Shown here piece after piece: positions 1 to 5,549 of a stretch of DNA of 16,496 bases; the stretch's first letter is position 1; each line of letters begins with the position of its first letter. The position numbers and the translations under genes were made by a program. A model generated the notes under the pieces. The model made no database searches. It saw only the letters and a program-made list of their open reading frames with translations, and was not told the origin of the DNA. This stretch comes from VRUE01 sp036376775 (GTDB lineage: Bacteria; Actinomycetota; Thermoleophilia; Solirubrobacterales; 70-9): assembly GCA_036376775.1 (NCBI GenBank), contig DASUZP010000168.1, forward strand, positions 1 to 16,496, written 5' to 3'.

Positions 1-1
1 C

Positions 2-277
2 GAGGGCTTCGGGCTGACGGTCACCGAGGCGCTCTGGAAGGGCCGGCCGACGATCGCCGGCAACGTCGGCGGCATCCCGCTGCAGATCGAAGACGGAGTC
101 GGCGGCTACCTGGTCGATTCGCCGGCCGAGTGCGCGCAGCGCTCGCTCGAGATCCTCGCCGACCCTGAGCTCGGCAAGAGCCTGGGCCGGGCCGGCAAGG
201 AACACGCCCGGCGCGAGTTCCTCTCGCCGCGGCTGCTGCGCGACTGGCTGCAGCTGCTCGGCGAGCTCGACGGATAG
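2..277 (+). CDS. treT: Trehalose synthase-like GT4 glycosyltransferase, C-terminal part (5' end outside window)
   Basis: Only the last 91 codons are present; the reading frame is open from base 2 to TAG at 275-277. The fragment opens on EGFGLTVTE, the EX7E nucleotide-sugar-binding motif of GT4 retaining glycosyltransferases, followed by EALWKGRPTIAGNVGG. This stretch closely resembles archaeal and bacterial TreT as I remember it; TreT joins NDP-glucose and glucose into trehalose in the cytoplasm. The tail has the usual closing helix of the GT-B fold. A GT20 enzyme starts 31 bp downstream on the same strand, which supports a role in trehalose or a related disaccharide. GT4 membership is secure; the TreT substrate assignment is an inference from similarity and context, because the acceptor-binding N-terminal domain is missing. 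Another NDP-hexose-dependent GT4 enzyme is the main alternative. Confidence 0.75.
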   Translation, partial: EGFGLTVTEALWKGRPTIAGNVGGIPLQIEDGVGGYLVDSPAECAQRSLEILADPELGKSLGRAGKEHARREFLSPRLLRDWLQLLGELDG

Positions 278-308
278 GCGGCCAGCGGGCGGGTAGGCTG
301 GGAGGCCG

Positions 309-1772
309 ATGCCCGATTCCGATCCGCTGATCATCGTCTCCAACCGCGGGCCGGCTCAGTTCGAGCGCGACGAGAGCGGCGAGCGCGCCGTGCGGCGCGG
401 CGGCGGCGGTCTGGTGACGGCGCTCTCCGGCCTCGTCTCCCACCGCGAGGCGCTCTGGATCGCCTCGGCGATGACCGACGAGGACGTCGCCGTCTCCGAA
501 GAGCGGGGCGGGCCGGTGGAGCTCTCGATCGACGGGATCGATTACAAGGTGCTGCTGGTCGGCAGCGACCCGGACGCCTACGACCGCTTCTACAACGTGA
601 TCGCCAACCCGATCCTCTGGTTCATCCAGCACTACCTCTGGGACCTCTCCAACGCCCCCGACATCCGCCAGGAGGAGCTCGACGCCTGGGACTACGGCTA
701 CCAGGCCGTCAACAGCGACATCGCCCGCGCCGTCCTCAGCCAGATCGAGGGCCGCGAGCGGCCGCTCGTGATGCTCCACGACTACCACCTCTACACCGCG
801 CCGGGAATGATCCGCGCCGAGCGGCCGGACGTCTTCCTGCACCACTTCGTCCACATCCCCTGGTCCCAACCGGACAGCTGGCGGATCCTGCCCGGGCGGA
901 TCCGCGAGGCGATCTTCCGCGGCATGCTCGCCAACGACATCATCGGCTTCCACACCCACGCCTACTGCCTCAACTTCATCCGCTGCTGCGACGAACTGCT
1001 CGAGGTCGACGTCGACTACGACCGTTGCCTGGTGCGGCACGCGGGCGGCGAGACCCGCGCCCGCGCCTACCCGCTCTCGATCGACGCCGAGCGGCTGCGG
1101 CGGGCGGCCGAGTCGGCTGAGGTCGCCCAGTACGAGCGCGAGGTGATCGAGCGCCGGCGCGAGCACCTGATCATCCGCGTCGACCGTGCCGACCTCTCCA
1201 AGAACGTGCTGCGCGGCTTCACCGCCTTCGACACCTTCCTCACCCAGCACCCCGAGTTCCTCGAGAAGGTCACCTTCATCGCCCACCTGCAGCCCTCGCG
1301 CCAAGACGTACCCGAGTACGCCGAGTACCTGGAGAAAATCGAGGCGCTGGTCGCGGTCGTCAACCACCGCCACGGCACCACCGACTGGATGCCGATCAAC
1401 CTCAACATCTACGAGAACTTCCCCGAGGCGGTCGCCCGCTACAAGCATTTCGACCTGCTGATGGTCAACTCGCTCTTCGACGGGATGAACCTGGTCGCCA
1501 AGGAGGCGCCGGCGGTGAACACCCGCGACGGCGTCCTGATGCTCTCCGAGAACACCGGCTCGCACGAGGAGCTGGCCGACTGCGTCCTCTCGGTCAATCC
1601 CTTCGACATCCAGGAGCAGGCGGATGCGATCCACCGGGCGCTGACGATGGAGCCCGAGGAGCGCAGGATGCGGGCGCAGCATCTGAAGGAGATCATCTAC
1701 TCGCGCAATCCTGGGGATTGGGTCGATGAGCAGTTGAAGGACATTGCGGAACTTCGCGAGGCTGTGGCGTAG
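309..1772 (+). CDS. otsA: GT20 family glycosyltransferase, trehalose-6-phosphate synthase type
   Basis: 487 aa, normal length for bacterial TPS. Enzymes of this family transfer glucose from an NDP-glucose to glucose-6-phosphate in the cytoplasm. Visible landmarks are SNRGP (11-15), the Gly-rich loop GGGGLVTAL (31-39), W127/Y131, HDYHL (157-161), HIPW (182-185), IIGFHTH (211-217), the phosphate-binding R293 and K298 (RVDRADLSK) and DGMNLVAKE (391-399) with the expected Asp and Glu. The catalytic set of E. coli OtsA therefore appears complete. It belongs to a divergent actinobacterial/chloroflexal clade: the usual PxPExF segment reads SQPDSW. No OtsB-type phosphatase gene follows. The ATG is preceded by GGGAGG (300-305), only 3 nt away, which is close for a Shine-Dalgarno site. 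Family assignment is firm; the exact acceptor (glucose-6-P or another phosphorylated sugar or cyclitol, as for VldE-like relatives) is less sure. Confidence 0.87.
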   Translation: MPDSDPLIIVSNRGPAQFERDESGERAVRRGGGGLVTALSGLVSHREALWIASAMTDEDVAVSEERGGPVELSIDGIDYKVLLVGSDPDAYDRFYNVIANPILWFIQHYLWDLSNAPDIRQEELDAWDYGYQAVNSDIARAVLSQIEGRERPLVMLHDYHLYTAPGMIRAERPDVFLHHFVHIPWSQPDSWRILPGRIREAIFRGMLANDIIGFHTHAYCLNFIRCCDELLEVDVDYDRCLVRHAGGETRARAYPLSIDAERLRRAAESAEVAQYEREVIERRREHLIIRVDRADLSKNVLRGFTAFDTFLTQHPEFLEKVTFIAHLQPSRQDVPEYAEYLEKIEALVAVVNHRHGTTDWMPINLNIYENFPEAVARYKHFDLLMVNSLFDGMNLVAKEAPAVNTRDGVLMLSENTGSHEELADCVLSVNPFDIQEQADAIHRALTMEPEERRMRAQHLKEIIYSRNPGDWVDEQLKDIAELREAVA

Positions 1773-1910
1773 AGGGGCCGGGAGTCGTTCAGCTGGAGCC
1801 TGGGTTCGCTTCGCTGACGCTCCGCTCACTATGTTGGAGCGGCTTCGCCGCTCAGAGACACTCTGCGGAGCCGCTTCGCGAGGCTCCATCTGAACGACTC
1901 CGGCCCCTCT
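1771..1910. repeat. 140-nt nested imperfect palindrome directly after the GT20 gene
   Basis: The left arm 1771-1800 and right arm 1882-1910 are reverse complements over about 29 bp with one bulged G and one mismatch. Inside are a 7-bp pair (1819-1825 GCTCCGC with 1865-1871 GCGGAGC) and a central hairpin (1837-1842 GAGCGG, loop CTTCG, 1848-1853 CCGCTC). The whole segment can fold as one long RNA hairpin or DNA cruciform. The left arm begins inside the TAG stop codon. There is no T-run, so it is not a canonical Rho-independent terminator. It may act as a terminator or 3'-end stabiliser, or be a small non-autonomous palindromic element; no target-site duplication is evident. Confidence 0.8.
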
Positions 1911-1960
1911 CTCCATAGCTTCGGGGGGAGAACTCCTTTAGCTGGGGACTTAGTAGCTGC

Positions 1961-2344
1961 ATGGGATTCCGCGTTCGTTGGGAGCTTGTGGCAAAAGGGG
2001 CTGCCGTGGTGCTTGCCAGTGCCGCTGCGCTTCAGCTTGTTCCAGCTCTCCTAAAGCCGCCGGCTCCGGAGCCGCTGCCGGCTGACGTGGGTCTGCCGCG
2101 TGCAATGGCTGCGCCGGCTTCGGTGGCCGAGCCTGAAGCTCATATGCAGACCAAGAAGCATCCGAAGCCAAAGCGGAAGCGACATCGCACGCGGCGGGCG
2201 GCGCCCCCGCCCAACCCTGCTCCCCCACCCACCACGGAAGCTCCTGCGGCACCGGTTCCCGCTCCCGAGCCGGCGCCGCCGCCCGCTGTTGCCGAAGCTC
2301 CTGCTGCTCCGGACGATGGTTCGGCCGAGTTTGCACCTCACTGA
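1961..2344 (+). CDS. Small membrane-anchored proline-rich protein, unknown function
   Basis: 127 aa, no family recognised. Residues about 10-32 form one hydrophobic helix after a short basic start, so it is either a signal anchor or an uncleaved signal peptide. Then come a short Pro/Ala region, a strongly cationic stretch (KKHPKPKRKRHRTRR, about 65-79), and a Pro/Ala/Glu-rich tail with PAPEPAPPP-type repeats. This layout suggests a bitopic protein with a disordered, possibly wall- or DNA-binding exterior, but that is inference. It lies between the GT20 gene and rpsF on the same strand; a small hairpin and a separate -10-like box suggest it is transcribed apart from rpsF. No good Shine-Dalgarno sits near the ATG (a G-rich run lies about 30 nt upstream). 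Third-position GC is somewhat lower than in neighbouring genes, and low-complexity composition makes homology searching hard. Confidence 0.6.
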   Translation: MGFRVRWELVAKGAAVVLASAAALQLVPALLKPPAPEPLPADVGLPRAMAAPASVAEPEAHMQTKKHPKPKRKRHRTRRAAPPPNPAPPPTTEAPAAPVPAPEPAPPPAVAEAPAAPDDGSAEFAPH

Positions 2345-2355
2345 GCGATCCGTCA

Positions 2356-2370
2356 CGGGGGCTGCCCCCG
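2356..2370 (+). terminator. Short GC hairpin between the proline-rich gene and rpsF
   Basis: A perfect 6-bp stem (CGGGGG with CCCCCG) closes a 3-nt CTG loop, starting 12 nt after the stop of the upstream gene. It has no T-run. It lies upstream of the -10-like TATAGT box for rpsF, so it is better read as a weak 3' end of the proline-rich gene than as an rpsF leader element. A role in S6/S18 autoregulation cannot be excluded. Confidence 0.35.
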
Positions 2371-2387
2371 CTGCCAAGGGCCGTCGC

Positions 2388-2393
2388 TATAGT
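2388..2393 (+). promoter_or_regulatory. Candidate -10 box for rpsF
   Basis: TATAGT, a good sigma-70-type -10 hexamer, ends 11 nt before the TTG start of rpsF. A start site around 2400 would leave almost no leader and no Shine-Dalgarno site. No convincing -35 hexamer sits 16-18 nt upstream, so the call is tentative. Confidence 0.4.
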
Positions 2394-2404
2394 GCGTCGC
2401 CGCT

Positions 2405-2977
2405 TTGGCCGCACCACGCGAATACGAGCTGGTCTTGATGCTTGACCCGGGGCAGGACGCCCCGGCCCGCGACGCTGTCGCCAACGAGGCGAAGAGCCAG
2501 ATCGAGGCCGCCGGGACGCTCAAGCACGAGAACGTCTGGGGCCTGCGCAAGATGGCCTACGAGATCAACCGGCGCACCGAGGCCGACTACCGCTGGTTCC
2601 GCTTCGAGGCTCCGACCGAGCTGCTCGAGCAGCTCGACCACAACCTCAAGATCGCCGACGGCGTGCTGCGCTTCCGCATCTTCAAAGTCGACGCCGACAC
2701 GCCGGTAGTCGTCCCGCCGGCGACGGCTGCCCCTGGGCCCGCCGCGTCGCGCGAGCGCCCGCCCGAGGCTCCGGCCGCACCCGTCGAGGCCGCCCCCGAG
2801 GCAGCCGAGACCGGCGAGGCGCCGGCGCCGGCGGCGCCGGCCGCGATTGCCGAGGCTCCTGTCGCGGAGGCCGCTCCCGAGGCTCCCGAGGCAACGACTG
2901 AGCCGGCCGAGCCCGTCGCCGAGGCGGAGGCCCCCGAGGCCCCCGCCGAGGGCGAGCCGGGCGATTCCGCCGCGTAG
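2405..2977 (+). CDS. rpsF: 30S ribosomal protein bS6 with long acidic Ala/Pro/Glu tail
   Basis: 190 aa. Residues 1-98 are a typical bS6 fold: REYELVLMLDP at the start, the LKHENVWGLRKMAYEI strand-helix region (39-54) and the closing DGVLRFRIFKV. bS6 pairs with bS18 on the platform of the 30S subunit. Residues about 100-190 are an added low-complexity tail of Ala, Pro and Glu with repeated EAP/EAPEA units, nearly doubling the usual length of about 95-100 aa. The frame stays open with the same G/C-rich codon use to TAG at 2975, so the tail appears genuine rather than a frameshift. The start is TTG at 2405, the only codon giving the correct MAAPREYEL start; no Shine-Dalgarno is visible. It heads the rpsF-ssb-rpsR-rplI cluster; 97 bp separate it from ssb. 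Confidence 0.96.
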   Translation: MAAPREYELVLMLDPGQDAPARDAVANEAKSQIEAAGTLKHENVWGLRKMAYEINRRTEADYRWFRFEAPTELLEQLDHNLKIADGVLRFRIFKVDADTPVVVPPATAAPGPAASRERPPEAPAAPVEAAPEAAETGEAPAPAAPAAIAEAPVAEAAPEAPEATTEPAEPVAEAEAPEAPAEGEPGDSAA

Positions 2978-3060
2978 CCGTCTTTTTGCGCAGATTCCGG
3001 TTTCGGGGGGGAGAGTTGCGCCGCCTGCGCTCTTAGACTGGTGTCTCGATAAACGATCTT

Positions 3061-3066
3061 GAGGAG
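3061..3066 (+). promoter_or_regulatory. Ribosome binding site that decides the ssb start
   Basis: GAGGAG sits 8 nt upstream of GTG 3075. The alternative in-frame GTG at 3066 overlaps this site and cannot use it, so 3075 is the better ssb start. Confidence 0.7.
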
Positions 3067-3074
3067 TGAGAGCC

Positions 3075-3560
3075 GTGGCGGCTTCGAACATCAACGTGGT
3101 GGTCATCACCGGGAATCTGACCCAAGACCCCGAACTGCGCCATACCGGCGGCGGAACCGCGGTCTGCGAGCTGCGGGTGGCGGTCAACAGCCGCCGCAAG
3201 GACGGTACGACCGGCGAATGGGTCGACAAGCCCAACTACTTCAACGTCACCGTCTGGGGCGCTCAGGGCGAGAACTGCGCCACCTACCTCTCCAAGGGTC
3301 GCCCGGTGGCGATCGAAGGACGGCTCGACTGGCGCGAGTGGGAGGCCAAAGACGGTGGCGGCAAACGTCAGGCCGTACAGATCGTCGCCAACTCCGTCCA
3401 GTTCCTCGGCTCGCGCGATGGCGGGGGTGGGGGAGGCGGCAATGGCAACGGAAACGGTTTCACCCCGCAGAGCGACACGCCTGCCGACACCTCCGACTAC
3501 GACGCCGCCCCGGCCGGTGGTGGCGGGGGTGGAGGCGGGGACGACGACATTCCCTTCTAG
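3075..3560 (+). CDS. ssb: Single-stranded DNA-binding protein SSB
   Basis: 161 aa. Residues 1-113 are the OB-fold: NVVVITGNLTQDPELR at the start, the KPNYFNVTVWG strand (52-62), NCATYLSKGRPVAIEGRL (67-84) and the QIVANSVQFL closing strand. It is followed by a flexible linker with two polyglycine runs (about 116-128 and 148-155) and the acidic tip DDDIPF, the conserved docking peptide through which SSB recruits replication and repair partners. It coats single-stranded DNA during replication and repair. GTG 3075 is chosen over GTG 3066 because of the GAGGAG site. The location between rpsF and rpsR is the classic one for the housekeeping SSB; rpsR begins 23 bp downstream. Nothing is truncated. 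Confidence 0.97.
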   Translation: MAASNINVVVITGNLTQDPELRHTGGGTAVCELRVAVNSRRKDGTTGEWVDKPNYFNVTVWGAQGENCATYLSKGRPVAIEGRLDWREWEAKDGGGKRQAVQIVANSVQFLGSRDGGGGGGGNGNGNGFTPQSDTPADTSDYDAAPAGGGGGGGGDDDIPF

Positions 3561-3583
3561 CTCTGTAGGATTGCGGGCCGCAC

Positions 3584-3850
3584 ATGGCCCGAACCAGAGA
3601 AAACGGTAGCGAGACCCCACGCCGCGGACGGCGTGGGTCGGACCGCGTCAGGCCGCGTAAATACACGCGGATCAACTCAGACGCCGTCGATTACAAGGAC
3701 CTCAACCTGCTGCGTCGCTTCCTCTCCGACAAGGGGAAGACGCGCGGGCGCCGGGTGACGGGACTCTCGCGCAAGCACCAGCGGCAGCTCTCGGTGGCGG
3801 TCAAGCGGGCGCGTGAGATCGCCCTGCTGCCCTACGTCGGAGAGCGTTGA
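3584..3850 (+). CDS. rpsR: 30S ribosomal protein bS18
   Basis: 88 aa. The core is diagnostic: DYKDLNLLRRFLSDKGK, RRVTGLSRKHQRQL and the C-terminal AVKRAREIALLPY. It binds next to bS6 on the 30S platform. The N-terminus is Arg-rich with no cysteine, so this is the zinc-free (C-minus) form rather than the version with a Cys pair near the start. ATG 3584 follows the ssb stop by 23 nt with only a weak AGGA upstream, so translation may partly depend on reading through from ssb. Its TGA (3848-3850) overlaps the ATG of rplI by one base. Confidence 0.97.
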   Translation: MARTRENGSETPRRGRRGSDRVRPRKYTRINSDAVDYKDLNLLRRFLSDKGKTRGRRVTGLSRKHQRQLSVAVKRAREIALLPYVGER

Positions 3851-4302
3851 TGACCCAGGCGATCCTGCTCGAGGACGTCGAGAGCCTCGGACAGCGCGGC
3901 GAACCGATCGACGTCGCCCCCGGCTACCTGCGCAACTACCTGATCCCCCGCAAGCTGGCGGCGCCTGCCACCGCCGGCGCTCTCGAGCAGGCGCGACAGC
4001 GCCAGGCGGCAACCGAAAAGGCCGAACGACTGCGAGCGGAACGCGAAGAGCAGGCCGCGTCGCTGCTCTCCAAGACGGTGCTGACGATTCAGCAGCGCGC
4101 CGACGACGGCGGCAAACTGTTCGGCTCGGTCGGCGCCAAGGAGATCGTCGACGCAATCAGGGAGGCGCGCGACTTGCGCATCGACAAACGCAAAGTCCGC
4201 CTCGAGCAGCCGATCCGCGAGGTCGGCACCCACATGGTCGAGATCGAGCTCGCCGATGGCACCGTCGCCTCGGTGAAGACGATCGTCGCCGAGGAGAGCT
4301 AG
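3850..4302 (+). CDS. rplI: 50S ribosomal protein bL9
   Basis: 150 aa, normal bL9 length. The N-terminal rRNA-binding domain shows VAPGYLRNYLIPRKLA (the bL9 signature, about 23-38). A long charged connecting helix follows (about 45-75, rich in Ala, Glu, Arg and Gln), then the C-terminal domain with LFGSVGAKEIVDAI. It binds at the base of the L1 stalk of the 50S subunit. ATG 3850 overlaps the rpsR stop as TGATG and has GGAGAG (3839-3844) 5 nt upstream, which favours it over the TTG at 3847. Last gene of the ribosomal cluster; no clear terminator follows before the next gene, 38 bp on. Confidence 0.97.
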   Translation: MTQAILLEDVESLGQRGEPIDVAPGYLRNYLIPRKLAAPATAGALEQARQRQAATEKAERLRAEREEQAASLLSKTVLTIQQRADDGGKLFGSVGAKEIVDAIREARDLRIDKRKVRLEQPIREVGTHMVEIELADGTVASVKTIVAEES

Positions 4303-4340
4303 AAGGCACTGCGGGCTCGCGGCGTTAGGCTCCGCCAAGG

Positions 4341-5045
4341 GTGGCCTCGCTCCGTTTCCCAACTCGTCTGACTCGCCGCGCCAGGGCGCGGACGAGGTTC
4401 GGCTGGGCGCGATCCGAGCGCGCGACCGTGGGGCTCGCGACCGTGGCCCTGGTCGGCGTCGGCGCGGTCCTGGCAGATCAGTACGGGCGGCTGCTGCAGC
4501 GCCGTGCTCACGATCACGGGGATGGCGAGCCGCTGGTCGAAGCGGCGCCGGCAGCGGCGCTCGACACGGTCGGGGTGGCCGTCAGCGGCTACGAGGCGAC
4601 GCCGCGCAGCGAGACGGTGCTGTTCAACCTGCTGGCCGGCTTCCTCGGTGCCTTCGCCCTGGTGCGAGTGTCGACCTGGGGCATCCGCGACCAGTGGTGG
4701 CCGCTGCGCGAGGTCAGCGTCGGCGGTCGCCACATCCACCACTTCGTGCCCGGGATCCTGCTCGCCTTCGGCTCCGGGAGTGCGGCGCTGCTGACCGACG
4801 ACGAGGCGCTTGAAGACCGGCTCGCGATCACGATGGGCGCCGGCATGGGGCTGACCTTCGACGAGGCGGCGCTGCTGCTCGACCTGCGCGACGTCTACTG
4901 GACCCGCGAGGGGCTGCTCAGCGTCCAGCTCAGCCTCGGCGCCACGGCGATCCTCAGCATCGCGATCCTCACCCGGCGCATGCTGCGCCGCGGCGAGCGC
5001 GAGAAGGAGGCGGCAGGCGAGATCCCGCTGGCCGAGGCGTCCTAG
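4341..5045 (+). CDS. Polytopic membrane protein with HIHHFVPGI motif, unknown function
   Basis: 234 aa with about five hydrophobic segments (roughly 27-45, 93-111, 134-152, 161-180, 193-211). Two features look conserved in actinobacterial relatives I remember: a cluster of three histidines in HIHHFVPGI (131-139) at the start of the third segment, and an Asp/Glu-containing stretch GMGLTFDEAALLLDLRDVYW (169-188). His and acidic residues in or next to membrane helices could bind metal or carry protons, but no function is established to my knowledge. The basic N-terminus and charged C-terminal tail are probably cytoplasmic. The GTG at 4341 has only AAGG directly beside it as a possible ribosome site, so the start is moderately certain. 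It follows rplI by 38 bp and is convergent with the small minus-strand gene; the two stop codons lie in one palindrome. Confidence 0.8.
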   Translation: MASLRFPTRLTRRARARTRFGWARSERATVGLATVALVGVGAVLADQYGRLLQRRAHDHGDGEPLVEAAPAAALDTVGVAVSGYEATPRSETVLFNLLAGFLGAFALVRVSTWGIRDQWWPLREVSVGGRHIHHFVPGILLAFGSGSAALLTDDEALEDRLAITMGAGMGLTFDEAALLLDLRDVYWTREGLLSVQLSLGATAILSIAILTRRMLRRGEREKEAAGEIPLAEAS

Positions 5046-5058
5046 TGTCCCGACACTA
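5043..5058. other. 16-bp palindrome carrying the stop codons of two convergent genes
   Basis: TAGTGTC-CC-GACACTA has perfect 7-bp arms. The left arm begins with the TAG stop of the HIHH membrane protein. The right arm ends with CTA, which is the TAG stop of the minus-strand coiled-coil gene. As RNA it gives a 6-bp stem with a 4-nt loop on either strand. It may be a minimal bidirectional 3' end; stability is modest and there is no T-run. Confidence 0.6.
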
Positions 5059-5337
5059 AAGCTGCGTGGCGATGATCCCGGCAAAGCCGACGATCAGCGT
5101 TGCGATCGTGCCGCCGGCGATCTGAAGCAGAGTGCGCTGGAGGGCGTCGAAACGCTCATCGACCCGGTCAAAGCGCCGGTCGACTCCTGCGAAGCGGGCA
5201 TTGATCTCGCCGCGCAGCGCCCGCACGTCCGCATCGACCCTGTGAAGGCCGTTGTCCATCCGACGACCCAGTTCGTCGACCTTGCTGTTGAGGTCGTCCA
5301 GGCGGCCGTCGGTCCAGCTCTCTCTCATCGCCTCCAT
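5056..5337 (-). CDS. Small coiled-coil protein with C-terminal membrane anchor
   Basis: 93 aa from ATG 5337. Residues about 10-72 are a heptad-rich helix (LDDLNSKVDELGRRMD, then RVDADVRALRGEI and FDRVDERFDALQ), predicted to form a coiled coil. The last about 20 residues (IAGGTIATLIVGFAGIIATQ) are a single hydrophobic helix. This makes a tail-anchored protein with the layout of XhlA-like and other small coiled-coil membrane proteins; no enzymatic role is expected. ATG 5337 is preferred to ATG 5328, which leaves too little room after its GGAGG. The frame is open further upstream to 5433, but that extension is Arg-rich and lacks heptads. The gene runs against the flow of the surrounding operon and may scaffold a membrane complex by self-association, which is inference. 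Confidence 0.72.
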   Translation of the reverse strand: MEAMRESWTDGRLDDLNSKVDELGRRMDNGLHRVDADVRALRGEINARFAGVDRRFDRVDERFDALQRTLLQIAGGTIATLIVGFAGIIATQL

Positions 5338-5549
5338 GATTGCACCGTAAAGGTTGCGGCGTCGCGAGTGACGCGCAGGCTGAAAATCTTCTGCCGCGGC
5401 AATGTCACAGCTCTCAGGCAACCGCGCCGACATTTCTTTCGCCGGTGGTTGCAGGGAGCGAAGTCGTGGCGAGGCGGTGGCTTTGGTTTGCTTGGTTGCC
5501 TGGGCTCGAGGGGGCGAATCCGCCGCCTCCTTCCCTTAACTAGACGTAG

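Noticed and set aside
21..1916. 631-codon open frame on the minus strand opposite the GT20 gene
   Set aside because: Its protein is Val/Asp/Gly-rich with no domain, as expected from the antisense of a high-GC gene; the plus-strand frame has clear GT20 motifs.
2978..3000. TTTTT run after the rpsF stop as a terminator or attenuator
   Set aside because: Only a 4-bp GGCG/CGCC stem precedes it, and it is poorly spaced; ssb belongs to the same cluster.
3418..3545. Polyglycine-encoding G-rich repeats in ssb as a possible recombination repeat or insertion
   Set aside because: Gly-rich linkers of variable length are normal between the OB-fold and the acidic tip of SSB.
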